DNA of 64,000 nt from Paracoccaceae bacterium (GTDB lineage: Bacteria; Pseudomonadota; Alphaproteobacteria; Rhodobacterales; Rhodobacteraceae): NCBI GenBank assembly GCA_014872815.1, contig WKFK01000010.1, forward strand, positions 124,001-188,000, given 5' to 3'. A program made the position numbers and the translations under genes. Under the pieces are notes generated by a model. It saw only the letters and a list, made by a program, of their open reading frames with translations, was not told the origin of the DNA and ran no database searches. Below, piece by piece: positions 36,450 to 46,447 of the stretch (position 1 is its first letter; each line of letters opens with the position of its first letter).

Positions 36450-37517
36450 ATGCCTCAAGTTCCCTTTGTGATAGATACGGACAGGCCGGTTTTGGTCACC
36501 GGGGCCACCGGGTATGTGGCGGGTTGGATTGTGAAAGGCTTGCTGGAAGCGGGCGCCACGGTGCACGCGCCTGTGCGAGACCCCGACAATGCCGACAAAG
36601 TGGCGCATTTGACGGCGATTGCAGAAACGGCCCCCGGGACGCTTAAACTGTTCAAAGCGGATTTGCTGCAGCCCGGATCCTACGCAGAGGCGATGACGGG
36701 ATGTGGTGTGGTGTTTCACACCGCATCGCCATTCACCACCACCGTGACAGACCCGCAGAAAGAGCTGATAGATCCGGCGGTGCAAGGCACACGAAATGTG
36801 TTGGAAGAGGCCAACAAGACCGAGAGTGTCTCTCGCGTCGTTTTGACTAGCAGCTGTGCCGCGATTTACACAGACGCGATTGATGCGGTGAACGCGCCGG
36901 GCGGGGTGATCACCGAAGAGATCTGGAACTCCACTGCGTCACTGGATCATCAGCCCTACAGCCTGTCAAAAACCCTGGCAGAGAGGGCTGCTTGGGAGAT
37001 TGCGGACGCGCAGGATCGATGGAAGCTTGTGGTGATCAATCCATCGTTGGTGATTGGCCCGTCGCTGCAGAAAAGCCCCACATCTGAAAGTTTCAACATT
37101 GTGCAGATGCTCGCGGGTGGGGCGATGAAAATGGGTGCGCCTAAGATTGGCATAGGATTGGTCGATGTGCGTGATCTGGCGCAGGCCCATTTGGCGGCTG
37201 GGTTTTTGCCGGAGGCTCATGGCCGCAATATCATTTCTGCGCACAATAGTGATTTTCTGGCGATGGCGGAGGCGCTGCAGGACGATTTTGGCGATGACTA
37301 TGCGCTGCCCAAGCGGGCGATGCCCAAGTGGCTGGTGTGGCTGGCCGGTCCAAGCCAAGGGATCAGCCGCAAGTTTGTGAAACGTAATGTGAATGTGCCT
37401 TGGAGGGCGGACAATTCAAAGGGCAAGCGCGAACTTGGCGTGTCTTATCGGCCGCTCAAAGAGAGCATGGTCGATATGATGGACAAGATGATCGCGGACG
37501 GGGCGTTTAAGGCCTGA
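36450..37517 (+). CDS. NAD-dependent epimerase/dehydratase family reductase
   Basis: Extended SDR of 355 residues. It begins with RPVLVTGATGYVAGWIVKGL, the Rossmann motif, then FKADLLQPGSY, VFHTASPF, VVLTSSCAAIY and YSLSKTLAE (YxxxK), close to the dihydroflavonol reductase/cinnamoyl-CoA reductase group. Its bacterial substrate is unknown. AGGAG lies 9 bases upstream of the ATG. It ends 2 bases before a strong bidirectional terminator shared with the convergent panB. Confidence 0.9.
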   Translation: MPQVPFVIDTDRPVLVTGATGYVAGWIVKGLLEAGATVHAPVRDPDNADKVAHLTAIAETAPGTLKLFKADLLQPGSYAEAMTGCGVVFHTASPFTTTVTDPQKELIDPAVQGTRNVLEEANKTESVSRVVLTSSCAAIYTDAIDAVNAPGGVITEEIWNSTASLDHQPYSLSKTLAERAAWEIADAQDRWKLVVINPSLVIGPSLQKSPTSESFNIVQMLAGGAMKMGAPKIGIGLVDVRDLAQAHLAAGFLPEAHGRNIISAHNSDFLAMAEALQDDFGDDYALPKRAMPKWLVWLAGPSQGISRKFVKRNVNVPWRADNSKGKRELGVSYRPLKESMVDMMDKMIADGAFKA

Positions 37518-37518
37518 C

Positions 37519-37565
37519 GGAACTACGGCGCGCTTTGTGGGCGCGCCGTAGTTCCTAATCTTTTT
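37519..37565. terminator. bidirectional terminator between epimerase gene and panB
   Basis: A 15-bp perfect stem (GGAACTACGGCGCGC and its complement) around a 7-base loop is followed on the plus strand by TAATCTTTTT. It lies exactly between two converging genes. Confidence 0.9.
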
Positions 37566-38373
37566 AGCGGTAGACCTCGTCCTCGCTTGGGAAGCTGCGG
37601 TCTTTGACTTCGTCGGCGTATTGGCTGACCGCGCGCTCAATCGCGGGGCCGAGATCGCCGTAGACTTTCACAAACTTGGGCGTCCATTCGTTCAGGCCGA
37701 GCATGTCCTCAAGCACGAGGATCTGGCCGTCACATTCCGCAGAGGCGCCGATGCCGATGGTTGGGATTGGGATTTGCTTGGTGATCTTGGCCGCGAGCGG
37801 TTCGACCATGCCTTCGAGCACAATGGCAAAAGCACCAGCGTCGGCCACGGCTTGGGCGTCTTCTTCGTGGATCGCCCAAGTGTCTTCGTCGCGGCCCTGG
37901 GTTTTAAAGCCGCCCATGACGTGGCTGGATTGCGGCGTGAGGCCGATGTGGGCCATCACGGGGATGCCGCGTTCGGTGAGGAAGCGGATGGTCTCGGCCA
38001 TGCGCTTGCCGCCCTCAAGTTTTACCGCGCCACAGCCGGTTTCTTTCATGATCTTGGCAGCGTTGCGGAAAGCGATGGCGGGGCTTTCCTCGTAGGTGCC
38101 AAACGGCATGTCCACGACCACGAGCGCTTTTTGGGTACCGCGTACCACGGCTTTGCCGTGCATGATCATCAGATCGAGCGGCACGCCAACGGTGCTTTCC
38201 ATGCCGTGCATGACCATGCCGAGGCTGTCGCCGACCAGAATGAAGTCGGCGTATTTGTCCACGATGGCAGCGGTGTGGGCGTGATAGCTGGTGAGGCTGA
38301 CGATCGGTTCGCCACCCTTGCGGTTGGCGATCTGTGGTACCGTGGTGCGGCGGATGGGGGTCTGTGTGCTCAT
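37564..38373 (-). CDS. panB: 3-methyl-2-oxobutanoate hydroxymethyltransferase
   Basis: First committed enzyme of pantothenate synthesis, transferring a hydroxymethyl group from methylenetetrahydrofolate to 2-ketoisovalerate (the ilvD product pathway). The 269-residue barrel has [60 protein letters not shown] and [11 protein letters not shown] with the metal-binding residues. It is the second gene of panC-panB, overlapping panC by 4 bases. Confidence 0.97.
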   Translation of the reverse strand: MSTQTPIRRTTVPQIANRKGGEPIVSLTSYHAHTAAIVDKYADFILVGDSLGMVMHGMESTVGVPLDLMIMHGKAVVRGTQKALVVVDMPFGTYEESPAIAFRNAAKIMKETGCGAVKLEGGKRMAETIRFLTERGIPVMAHIGLTPQSSHVMGGFKTQGRDEDTWAIHEEDAQAVADAGAFAIVLEGMVEPLAAKITKQIPIPTIGIGASAECDGQILVLEDMLGLNEWTPKFVKVYGDLGPAIERAVSQYADEVKDRSFPSEDEVYR

Positions 38374-39212
38374 GGTGTGACAACCCTTTGGTCAATCAGG
38401 AGAATGTCGCCGAAGGCAACGGAGATCATGATGGCAGTGGGGCCTGTGAGCGGCCCGTCGATGCCATTGAGCGTTTCCGCCGCGACGATGTCCAGCCCTT
38501 TGAGAGCGGCGCGTGGCTCGGTGGCGATAGTGTCGGCAATGACCTTGTGCAAGTCGGCCACGGTTGCACCGGCGGCAGCGGCTTCTGCGGCGGTGAGGGA
38601 TTTGGAGAGGACCAGTGCGGCTTGGCGATCCTCAGGTGAAAGCCGCACGTTGCGGGACGACATGGCGAGGCCGTCTGCCTCGCGCACGGTGGGCGCGCCG
38701 ATGATCTTGAGCGGCATATGGAGGTCAGCGACCATGCGCTTGATAACCTGAAGCTGCTGGTAGTCTTTTTCGCCGAAGACAGCCACGTCAGGCTGCACGA
38801 TATTGAACAGTCGTGCGACCACGGTGGTCACGCCGCGGAAATGGCCGGGACGGACTTCGCCGTGTAGTATGTTGGCCAGCCGCGTGGTTTCCACGATGGT
38901 TTCATCACCCGTGGGATACATGGTCTCGACTTCTGGCAAGAACACCGTTGCGACGCCAGCCTCGCGGAGCATGGCGAGGTCACGTTCTTCATCGCGGGGG
39001 TAAGCGTCCAGGTCGGCGCTTTCGCCAAATTGGGTGGGGTTCACAAAGATCGACACCACCACATGGTCAGCCTCTGCCTTGGCAGTTTCCACAAGCGACA
39101 TATGGCCAGCGTGTAGAAAGCCCATGGTGGGCACCATTGCCACGGTTTCACCGGTGGCGCGAAGCTCTTTGACTGCGGCGCGGCAGTCCGAAATCGAGCG
39201 GCAAATACGCAT
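38370..39212 (-). CDS. panC: pantothenate synthetase
   Basis: ATP-dependent ligase joining pantoate and beta-alanine, 280 residues. [19 protein letters not shown] contains the HAGH nucleotide-binding motif; [54 protein letters not shown] are further family markers. The start is the ATG at 39212, where the conserved N-terminus MRICRSI begins. It diverges from the dimethylglycine dehydrogenase gene across a 181-bp gap. Confidence 0.97.
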   Translation of the reverse strand: MRICRSISDCRAAVKELRATGETVAMVPTMGFLHAGHMSLVETAKAEADHVVVSIFVNPTQFGESADLDAYPRDEERDLAMLREAGVATVFLPEVETMYPTGDETIVETTRLANILHGEVRPGHFRGVTTVVARLFNIVQPDVAVFGEKDYQQLQVIKRMVADLHMPLKIIGAPTVREADGLAMSSRNVRLSPEDRQAALVLSKSLTAAEAAAAGATVADLHKVIADTIATEPRAALKGLDIVAAETLNGIDGPLTGPTAIMISVAFGDILLIDQRVVTP

Positions 39213-39393
39213 TCTTGCCTGTCTCCCTTCAAGGTGGTTGTGGGGTGTAATGCCCCCGCTGCGATGCAGCAAGGCTTTTTGCGCCTACGTGGCGTCGCAA
39301 TTGTGCAATCAAGCGTCGGCTGGACCGTGCGCAATTTCGGCAATCCGGTACAGTTTGCGCAAAAGGATTATGCTCAGGGGAGTCGCCTGTCTC

Positions 39394-41901
39394 ATGAAAA
39401 CAAACGTAAAAGCCCTTGTTGTTGGCGGCGGTGCCGTTGGCACGTCGATTGCCTATCACCTTGCCAAGGCTGGTTGGGACGATGTGATGCTGATTGAGCG
39501 GGATGAGCTGACCTCCGGCTCGACCTGGCACGCCGCAGGTTTGTTGCCGCTGTTCAACATGTCCTATGCGACAACCCACATTCACCAGTATTCGGTGGAT
39601 TTCTACAAGACGTTGGAAGAAGAGACCGGGTTGAATGCGGGTTTTGCCGTTGTGGGCAACCTGCGCATGGCGCAGACGCAAGACCGCATGGATGAGTTTA
39701 TGCTCTATGCCTCCACAGCAGAAACCTGTGGTGTGAAATATGAGTGGCTGAGCCCGGAACAGATCAGCGAGCGCTGGCCGCTGATCAAGACCGATGACCT
39801 CAAAGGCGCGCTGTTCCACACTGAAGACGGCTATATCAACCCAGCAGATGTGACCATGGCGATGGCCAAAGGCGCGCGTCAGAGGGGCGTGGAGATTGTC
39901 CGCAAAATTCAGGCGGATGCGTTCCATTGGAATGGCACCCATTGGGAAGTGACCTGCACCAAGATGGTGGAAAAGGGCGGCAACCTGGTGCCGAGCGATG
40001 AGACATTTGTGATCACCGCTGAGCACGTTGTGACAGCCTCGGGCAACCACGCACAGCGCACCGCGAAGATGCTGGGCATCAAGATGCCTGCGATCCCGGT
40101 GGAACATACGTTCATCGTGATGGATCAGGATCCGGAGTTGGTGAAGTGGCGCCAGGCGGGGAATCCAGAGCATCCGGTAGTGCGGGATGCGGACAATGAG
40201 AGCTATGCGCGTGAGGAACGTGGTGGCTGGATTCTGGGTATCTATGAACATGGCGCGCCTGCGCGGTTTGAGCATGGGGTTCCGGACAGCTTCCGCGCTG
40301 ATCTGTTCCCGCTCGATCTGGACCGGATTGCGGATCAGTATATGGCGATGGCGGAGCGTGTGCCGTCCTGTGCCGAGAGCGGCTTGAAAGACGATTTCAA
40401 CGGCCCGATTTGCTATACGCCGGACGGCAACCCGTTGGTGGGGCCTGCGCCGGGCTTGCGCAACATGTGGCTGGCGGAAGGATTTAGTTTCGGCATCACA
40501 GCGGCGGGCGGCACCGGCTACTACCTCGCGCAGATGATGGTAGACGGCGAAGCCGAGATTGACATGGCGTCGCTCGACCCCAAACGTTATTCGCAGAACT
40601 GGATGACCACCGAGTTTGCAGCGCGCAAAAACGAAGAGTGCTACGAGCACGTCTATATTTTGCACCACCCGGACGAAGAGCGGCCTGCCTGTCGTCCGCT
40701 GCGGACGTCGCCCGCGTTTGATCGTCAGAAAGCCAAAGGCGCGCAGTTTGGCTGGGTTAATGGCTGGGAGCGGCCGAACTACTATGGCCCACTGGATGCG
40801 CCATCGAACTTTGATGAGCAGAGCCGCAGCTTCCGTCGGGGTGGCTGGTGGCAATATGCTGTGGATGAGGCGAAGGCGATCCGCGAGGGCGTGGGCCTGA
40901 TCGACGCAACGGCTTTCACCAAGCATGTGGTCAAAGGCCCCGGTGCCACCCAGTTCCTAGATTGGTTCACCTGTAACAAGCTGCCCAAAGTCGGGCGCAT
41001 CAACCTGACCTACGCGCTGACGGCGGCGGGTACGACGCGTACCGAATACACCATCGTGCGCAATGGCGAGAACAATTATTATCTTGTCTCCGCAGGGGCT
41101 TGGACCGAATACGACGCAGATTTCTTACGCAAAGCGGCCGAGGACAAGATGGAGGAGTTTGGTTACATCGAGATCCAAGACGTGACCACGCAGTGGGGCG
41201 TGTTTGCCATTGCCGGTCCAAAGTCCCGCGATGTGTTGAAGAAGGTCATCAGCGATGCGGATCCGGGCACAGCATTGTCCAACAAACGCTTCCCTTGGTT
41301 GTCGGCGCGCCAGATCGAGCTGGGCATGTGCCCGGTGAATGCGATCCGTGTGGCCTACACCGGTGAGCTCGGCTGGGAGCTGCACCACCCAATTGAGATG
41401 CAGAACTACCTGTGGGATTTGCTGACCGAGGCAGGGGCCGAGTTTGACATGAAGCTGGTGGGCGCGCGGGCGCAGAACTGGCTGCGTCAGGAGAAGTCCT
41501 ATCGTGCGTTTGGCACTGAACTGGGCCGGGATGCGACGCCAGCCGAGGCCGACTTGCCGCGCTTCATTGACTTGTCCAAAGACTTCCACGGCAAGGCCGA
41601 GATGGAAGCGCTGGGCGTGCGGGTGAAGTGCTGTACATTGCTGATCGATGGGCCGGAAGATGCAGACCCATGGGGTCGGGAGGTGCTTTACACGCCGGAA
41701 GGTGAGCGCGTTGGGCGTTTGACCTCTGGCGGCTACTCGGTGGCCTTTGAGAAGAGCATCGGCATGGGCTACGTGAAGCCGGAACTGGCGGTGGAAGGCA
41801 CCAAGCTGAAGGTCAAAATGTTGGATCAACTTTGGGACGCTACTGTGACATGCGACAGCCCCTACGATCCGAAAAACGAAACCATCCGCAAAGACGGTTA
41901 A
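39394..41901 (+). CDS. dimethylglycine dehydrogenase-like FAD/GcvT fusion protein
   Basis: Oxidative demethylase of methylated glycines in glycine betaine catabolism, 835 residues. The N-terminal half is an FAD-dependent amine oxidoreductase (ALVVGGGAVGTSIAYHLAKA) with SGSTWHAAGL at residues 41-50, where His46 corresponds to the residue that carries covalent FAD in mammalian dimethylglycine dehydrogenase. The C-terminal half is a GcvT-like folate domain (GLIDATAFTKHVVKGPGA, VAYTGELGWELHHPIEM, RAFGTELGRD). Sarcosine or DMSP-related roles cannot be excluded. A longer frame from 39034 overlaps panC and is not coding. A terminator follows at 41919. Confidence 0.9.
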   Translation: MKTNVKALVVGGGAVGTSIAYHLAKAGWDDVMLIERDELTSGSTWHAAGLLPLFNMSYATTHIHQYSVDFYKTLEEETGLNAGFAVVGNLRMAQTQDRMDEFMLYASTAETCGVKYEWLSPEQISERWPLIKTDDLKGALFHTEDGYINPADVTMAMAKGARQRGVEIVRKIQADAFHWNGTHWEVTCTKMVEKGGNLVPSDETFVITAEHVVTASGNHAQRTAKMLGIKMPAIPVEHTFIVMDQDPELVKWRQAGNPEHPVVRDADNESYAREERGGWILGIYEHGAPARFEHGVPDSFRADLFPLDLDRIADQYMAMAERVPSCAESGLKDDFNGPICYTPDGNPLVGPAPGLRNMWLAEGFSFGITAAGGTGYYLAQMMVDGEAEIDMASLDPKRYSQNWMTTEFAARKNEECYEHVYILHHPDEERPACRPLRTSPAFDRQKAKGAQFGWVNGWERPNYYGPLDAPSNFDEQSRSFRRGGWWQYAVDEAKAIREGVGLIDATAFTKHVVKGPGATQFLDWFTCNKLPKVGRINLTYALTAAGTTRTEYTIVRNGENNYYLVSAGAWTEYDADFLRKAAEDKMEEFGYIEIQDVTTQWGVFAIAGPKSRDVLKKVISDADPGTALSNKRFPWLSARQIELGMCPVNAIRVAYTGELGWELHHPIEMQNYLWDLLTEAGAEFDMKLVGARAQNWLRQEKSYRAFGTELGRDATPAEADLPRFIDLSKDFHGKAEMEALGVRVKCCTLLIDGPEDADPWGREVLYTPEGERVGRLTSGGYSVAFEKSIGMGYVKPELAVEGTKLKVKMLDQLWDATVTCDSPYDPKNETIRKDG

Positions 41902-41918
41902 GTCCCTTTAAGATAAAG

Positions 41919-41948
41919 AAAACGCCCCGCCAGTGAGCGGGGCGTTTT
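41919..41948. terminator. bidirectional terminator after dimethylglycine dehydrogenase
   Basis: AAAACGCCCCGC pairs perfectly with GCGGGGCGTTTT around a 6-base loop, giving T-runs on both strands. It lies between the dehydrogenase gene and the convergent EF-hand gene. Confidence 0.95.
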
Positions 41949-41952
41949 GCGT

Positions 41953-42351
41953 TTAGTATTCGCCTTTTGTGATCACGCCGTCTTTGTTGGCATCCACCCG
42001 TTCAAACCAGCTGCGTAGAGCGGTTTCCAGTTCCGAGCGGGTGACCGAGCCGTCAAGGTTCAGGTCGGTGTTTTCCCGACCCAAGCCAGACACAGCGCGT
42101 AAGAGCAAAGAGGAGGCGTTTTTGCCCGCAGCTTCGGCGCGGGCTTTGTCAAAGGCGGTGTATTCCTCGTTGCTGAGCGCGCCGTCGCCGTTGGTGTCAA
42201 AGGTCTCAAAGATGGTCTTGCGCAGCTCTTCCACATCGGCCCATGTGATGGTGCCGTCGCTACCGAAACTCCAGCTGGAGATATCAGCGGCCTGTGCGGG
42301 GAAGGCGGAGGTGCAGGCCATAAAGCCGGCCAAAACAAGTGAGCGTCGCAT
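41953..42351 (-). CDS. secreted EF-hand calcium-binding protein
   Basis: Exported protein of 132 residues with a signal peptide (SLVLAGFMACTSAFPAQA). Three EF-hand loops are visible: DTNGDGALSNEE, DLNLDGSVTRSE and DANKDGVITKGE, each with Asp/Asn at positions 1, 3, 5 and an acidic residue at 12. Start at the ATG at 42351, where the signal peptide begins. It may bind calcium in the periplasm; partner and role are unknown. Confidence 0.88.
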   Translation of the reverse strand: MRRSLVLAGFMACTSAFPAQAADISSWSFGSDGTITWADVEELRKTIFETFDTNGDGALSNEEYTAFDKARAEAAGKNASSLLLRAVSGLGRENTDLNLDGSVTRSELETALRSWFERVDANKDGVITKGEY

Positions 42352-42412
42352 GGGAAGGTCCAATGTGTTGCGGAACAATTGGACCCAACCATAAGTGGCA
42401 TTCGGGGCAGTG

Positions 42413-42751
42413 TCAGCCCGCAGTGAGCTCTTCAAAACATTCCTGTGCTTTTGCCGCATACATCATGGCGGGACCACCGCCCATCTGGATTGCCATGGCC
42501 AGCACATCAGCCACTTCTTCTTTGGTGGCGCCTGCCCGCACAAGGGCGTCACAGTGCAGGGAGATACAAGGTTCGCAGCGGCTGACCACGGCCATGCCAA
42601 GCGCGACAAACTCCTTGGTCTTCACGTCGAGCACACCGCCTTCTTTCACGGATTTGCTCAATCCACCAAAGGCACGGGCGGTGTCGGGGATGGCTTTGTT
42701 CAATCCGCGTAATTGGGTGCGGGTTTCAGAAATCTTGTCGGTCCAGCTCAT
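42413..42751 (-). CDS. carboxymuconolactone decarboxylase/AhpD family protein
   Basis: Small alpha-helical protein of 112 residues. RCEPCISLHCDAL contains the CxxC pair and following His that give alkylhydroperoxidase-like activity in AhpD relatives; GATKEEVADVLAMAIQMGGG and AMMYAAKAQE complete the domain. The start has MSWTDKISETRTQLRGLNKA. It stands between the EF-hand gene and the methyltransferase gene and may be monocistronic. A peroxide- or quinone-defence role is likely but not specific. Confidence 0.88.
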   Translation of the reverse strand: MSWTDKISETRTQLRGLNKAIPDTARAFGGLSKSVKEGGVLDVKTKEFVALGMAVVSRCEPCISLHCDALVRAGATKEEVADVLAMAIQMGGGPAMMYAAKAQECFEELTAG

Positions 42752-42850
42752 GGGAATCTCCTTGGTTTGCCTGCATCATATTCTGATTGGGGAATGTGAA
42801 TTTGATCTCGATCATGTGCGACGCAAAAAAGGAGCGTGTGACGTGGCGTT

Positions 42851-43510
42851 CTAAGTTGGCGCACGCCAAGTGAGGAGTAGGTTGTTGGCGGGCATCTCAA
42901 CGGCTTCATTGGGTGACAGCCCACAGGTCGCGCCAAAATTCTGGATGTCGGCGTCGGATTTGTACCCGATTTCAGGATCTTGCGCGCGCAGGCTTTGGTC
43001 GAACTGCACATCGCCGTCAGAGACCAAAACCCCATCGCGTGAAAACGGACCGTAGATGACAAGGCATCCGCCTGGTGCCAAAGCTTGTGCCGCTTCCGAG
43101 ATGAGCACTTCGGCTTCGGTTTGGCTGATCAGATGCAGCAAGTTGCTGAGAAGGATTAGGTCGGCGGGACTGGAATTACTCCCCCATCCCGGCGCGGTTG
43201 CATCCAGTAGAATGGGCGCCTGCACGTTGGTGAGCGCGGCTTCGGAGAGATAAGCCGCAATGCTGGCGATCCGGTCCTCGGCGACTTCTGTGGGTTGCCA
43301 CGCGATTTGGGGAAAGGCCTTGGCATAGGAGACAATGTGCTGACCGGTGCCGCTTGCGATCTCCAAGGCGCGGCCTTGAGCAGGGACAAATTTTGCCAGT
43401 GCCTTGGTTAGCGGCTCCGTGTTGCGCGCCGCAGAAGGGGCAAAGAGTTTGCCGCCGCTGTCTGGCGTGGCAACCGAGGCGCTGTCTGGCAGGTTGAGGC
43501 GGCGGGGCAT
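42851..43510 (-). CDS. DUF938 class I SAM-dependent methyltransferase-like protein
   Basis: Protein of 219 residues of the DUF938 family, predicted S-adenosylmethionine-dependent methyltransferase. FAPSAARNTEPLTKALAKF and ALEIASGTGQHIVSYAKAFP (the SAM-binding motif) are diagnostic, followed by WQPTEVAEDRIASIAAYL and LILLSNLLHLISQTEAEVLI. Substrate unknown. Its ATG overlaps the stop of the FAD oxidoreductase gene (TGATG), making it the last gene of a three-gene operon. Confidence 0.87.
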   Translation of the reverse strand: MPRRLNLPDSASVATPDSGGKLFAPSAARNTEPLTKALAKFVPAQGRALEIASGTGQHIVSYAKAFPQIAWQPTEVAEDRIASIAAYLSEAALTNVQAPILLDATAPGWGSNSSPADLILLSNLLHLISQTEAEVLISEAAQALAPGGCLVIYGPFSRDGVLVSDGDVQFDQSLRAQDPEIGYKSDADIQNFGATCGLSPNEAVEMPANNLLLTWRAPT

Positions 43511-44586
43511 CAGGCAAACCTCTGAGGATCAATAGCGGCGATGATTTCGGGGTCGATTTCAGGTGTCTGTCCGGAAATCAGGTCAGCGACCAATTGCGCC
43601 ACGGCGGGACAGGATTGAAAGCCATAGCCGCCCTGACAGGCCACCCAGAAGAAACTGGACTCGTTCGCGTCCGGGCCTATCACAAGGTTGCGGTCGGGTG
43701 AAAATGTACGCAGGCCCGCCCATGTGGCTTCGACTCGGGTAACCTCCTCGGTCACAAATTCCTGATAGCGCGCAAGGCCTTCAGCGATAACCATGTCGTC
43801 TGCCCAGGCGTCAAACGGCTGCATGGGATCTTCTTCGGCTGGCGACACGATGAGGCTGCCTGCGTCCGGTTTGGAATACCAGTTTTCGTGAATATCTAAC
43901 AGCATGGGCCAGGTGCTCACGTCATGCCCTCCCGGCGCTGGAATGCGCGCCATGGAGCGGCGCAGTGGGGAGACGTTGAGCGGCGCGATACCCGCGAGTT
44001 TGGCGACCTCGTCGACCCAGGCGCCAGCAGCGTTTAACAGCATTTTGGCGGTATAGGTTTCGCCGTTTGCCAAAACCTCCCAACCGTCTGCGAGTTTTGT
44101 GATTTTGGTCACCTCTTGACCGGTGTTCACCGCTCCGCCATGGGCTCGGCAGGTTTTGGCGAACCATTGGATTAGCCGGTCCGTGTCGATGTCTTCGCCG
44201 GAGTGATGATGCGCGATGTTGCCAATGGCGTCCATGTTGAGGATCGGCACCATTTCAGAAGCCTGTTGCAGGTCCATCGGAGCGGCGTCAAAGCTCTCGC
44301 AGCACCGTTTGAACGCTTCGTCGTCGCCTTTGGCCGCGAGGAACATCACACCGCGTGGGGAGAGGAAGCTGTCGTCCTCAGATTGGAAGAAGTCGCCGCT
44401 GGCGTGGCTGAGTTCTACCGTGCTTGGGGAGCCGTAGTTGGGTTCAAACATCGCGGCTGACCGCCCAGAGGCGTGGTACCCGAGGGCAGATTCTCGTTCC
44501 AGAACAACCGTTTTGCCGAGCGGAGCAAGGCGGGCGGCAGCGGAGATGCCGCCAATGCCGCCGCCGATGATCAGGAAATCAATCAT
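43510..44586 (-). CDS. FAD-dependent oxidoreductase, DAO family
   Basis: Amine/amino-acid or glycerophosphate-type flavoenzyme of 358 residues. The dinucleotide fold FLIIGGGIGGISAAARLAPL is at the N-terminus, GYHASGRSAAMFEPNYGSP follows, LLNAAGAWVDEVAKLAGIAP marks the central part, and WVACQGGYGFQSCPAVAQLV the C-terminal FAD contact. The exact substrate is not readable; D-amino acid or sarcosine-like amines are plausible. It overlaps the aldo/keto reductase by 4 bases. Confidence 0.87.
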   Translation of the reverse strand: MIDFLIIGGGIGGISAAARLAPLGKTVVLERESALGYHASGRSAAMFEPNYGSPSTVELSHASGDFFQSEDDSFLSPRGVMFLAAKGDDEAFKRCCESFDAAPMDLQQASEMVPILNMDAIGNIAHHHSGEDIDTDRLIQWFAKTCRAHGGAVNTGQEVTKITKLADGWEVLANGETYTAKMLLNAAGAWVDEVAKLAGIAPLNVSPLRRSMARIPAPGGHDVSTWPMLLDIHENWYSKPDAGSLIVSPAEEDPMQPFDAWADDMVIAEGLARYQEFVTEEVTRVEATWAGLRTFSPDRNLVIGPDANESSFFWVACQGGYGFQSCPAVAQLVADLISGQTPEIDPEIIAAIDPQRFA

Positions 44587-45521
44587 GCTTCGTCCAATCT
44601 GTCGGTGGCGGGGGCGGGTGCCTGGCTGAGCGCAGTGATCTCAGCGTAGAGCACGTCGTCCATGTCGAAACGTGTCGCGGCCAGAGAGGGCTCGAGCTGT
44701 GCGAGGTTGCGTGCTGAGAGGATAGGGCTGGGTGCTGCGCTGTGTTTGGCGACCCAGGCGGCAGCCAATGTCGCGGGATGTACATCCCGCGCGGCCGCCA
44801 GTTCATACAGATCGACTGCAGTTTTGTGCATCCAATCAACGTCATAGCGTGCCGCGTAGCGCTCATCTGTGGCCAAGCGTCCTTGCGTGTCTTTGACACT
44901 GTATTTGCCGGTGAGTAGACCGCCGCCAAGCGGAGAATAGGTGACGGGCAGGATGCCAAGGTCTGCGCACATCGGCAGGATCTCCACCTCGGCCTGACGT
45001 TTCACCAAGCTGTACATGGGCTGCAACACGTCGATTGTGAGGTTCAGTTTTGACGCTGCCCAGGCGGCTTTCACCACCTGCCACGCGGCGAAGTTGGAGA
45101 GGCCGATGTGAGAGATCTGCCCGCTGGCTTTGAATTGCGCAAAGGTTTCAAGGGTTTCCTCAATTGGCGTGTCTGCATCAAAGCGGTGCAGGTAGAGGAT
45201 GTCGACATGATCCATGTTGAGCCGCTGGCGTGACACATCAAATTGCGACCGCAGATTCTCTGCACCCGCGCCCCCACGGTAGCCGACCTTTGTAGCGATC
45301 ACCAAGCGCTCACGAAGGGGTGCAGCTAGCTTGCCGAGGATCGTCTCGCTCGCGCCGTCGGTGTAAAGGTAGGCGGTGTCAAAATGGGTGATGCCCGCAT
45401 CCAGGCAGGCGTCAAACATCTCGGCGCTGTCGCGCTCGGAAGCGGTGCCGCCAAACTGCATGGTGCCAAAGGCAAAGCGGCTGATCGGGGTGCCGTCGGG
45501 GCTGGTAAGTGTCTGCGTCAT
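44583..45521 (-). CDS. aldo/keto reductase
   Basis: NADPH-dependent oxidoreductase of 312 residues. Catalytic Asp and Tyr lie in HFDTAYLYTDGASE, the Lys in VIATKVGY and the His in DILYLHRFDADTP; LSNFAAWQV and the C-terminal SPILSARNLAQLEPSLAA bind cofactor. It heads a three-gene operon with the FAD enzyme and DUF938 protein. The LysR gene lies just upstream on the same strand, 50 bp away. Confidence 0.9.
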   Translation of the reverse strand: MTQTLTSPDGTPISRFAFGTMQFGGTASERDSAEMFDACLDAGITHFDTAYLYTDGASETILGKLAAPLRERLVIATKVGYRGGAGAENLRSQFDVSRQRLNMDHVDILYLHRFDADTPIEETLETFAQFKASGQISHIGLSNFAAWQVVKAAWAASKLNLTIDVLQPMYSLVKRQAEVEILPMCADLGILPVTYSPLGGGLLTGKYSVKDTQGRLATDERYAARYDVDWMHKTAVDLYELAAARDVHPATLAAAWVAKHSAAPSPILSARNLAQLEPSLAATRFDMDDVLYAEITALSQAPAPATDRLDEA

Positions 45522-45571
45522 GGCGGGACGTTGCCATGTGAACCATTTCGGGGAAAGAGCTTTTTACAAGC

Positions 45572-46444
45572 TCAGGTTGGTTGCGTCGTCAAAGGTACGG
45601 GGTTCACCTCCTGTTGGAGCCACTCAACAACCCGTTGACGATGAGGATGCCGCGAAGTCGGATGAATGAGGTGGTAGGCTTCCGCAGTGGGGGCCGGTTG
45701 CCAAACAACGGTCAGGTGGCCTTGGTCGAGCGCGTCCTGAACCAATAGGCGTGGCGCAAGGGCTATGCCTTGGCCGGTGATAGCTGCGTCTATCGCGAGC
45801 GCGGTTTGATTAAAGGACAGCACCGAATTGGGGTAGGGTAAGCTGTTGCCTTCCAATAGAGTTTTCCACCTTTGGTGGCCGTCTTCTATTAAGGGGTGTG
45901 CCGCGATCTGCGCCAAGGTTTTCAGGTCAGCAGGCAGGGATGGGTGCGTAACAGCCACCAAATTGAGCGGGGCCCACTGCTCGCTGTGCGTTTGCGGTAA
46001 GGATGGCGGTGGCCCTTGACGGATGGCAATGTCTACGGCGTCTTTCGCGAAATCTGTGCGGGTTTCGGAGGCGTGTATGTGTAGCGATATTTCGGGATGC
46101 TGTTCGGCAAATTTCGCCAACCGGGGCACCAGCCATTTTGAGGCCAGGGAAGGCGGCACAGAGAGCGTCACCGTCTGTGTCGCAGGCTTTAGCGCTTGGG
46201 TCGCCGTTTCGATTTGGCGCATCGCTGCAGATACGGCCTCATGGTAGCTGCGGCCTTCTTCTGTGAGAGAAAGGCCCTGCGGAAGGCGGTGAAATAGCTT
46301 TGTTTGGGTCTGCTGTTCGAGGTTTCGCACCTGCTGTGCCACAGCGCCTTGCGTTAGGTTGAGGGCTTCTGCAGCGCGCCGAAAGCTGCCGTGTTGAGCG
46401 GCGGCGTCAAACATGGACAGACTGTTGAGGTTGATGCGGGTCAT
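45572..46444 (-). CDS. LysR family transcriptional regulator (GcvA-like)
   Basis: Regulator of 290 residues. The N-terminal winged helix (NSLSMFDAAAQHGSFRRAAE, ALNLTQGAVAQQVRNLEQQT) belongs to the GcvA/AmpR branch, and the effector domain starts at VTLSVPPSLASKWLVPRLAK with DVDIAI-like DAVDIAIRQG. It is divergent from the SDR at 46543, and a long inverted repeat (46448-46478) directly abuts its start codon, so it probably represses itself and controls the SDR. Confidence 0.9.
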   Translation of the reverse strand: MTRINLNSLSMFDAAAQHGSFRRAAEALNLTQGAVAQQVRNLEQQTQTKLFHRLPQGLSLTEEGRSYHEAVSAAMRQIETATQALKPATQTVTLSVPPSLASKWLVPRLAKFAEQHPEISLHIHASETRTDFAKDAVDIAIRQGPPPSLPQTHSEQWAPLNLVAVTHPSLPADLKTLAQIAAHPLIEDGHQRWKTLLEGNSLPYPNSVLSFNQTALAIDAAITGQGIALAPRLLVQDALDQGHLTVVWQPAPTAEAYHLIHPTSRHPHRQRVVEWLQQEVNPVPLTTQPT

Positions 46445-46447
46445 AGC

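Noticed and set aside
39229..40926. 565-codon open frame opposite the dimethylglycine dehydrogenase
   Set aside because: Composition is a mirror of the sense gene (rich in His, Arg, Gln), no domain is visible, and the sense gene is certain.
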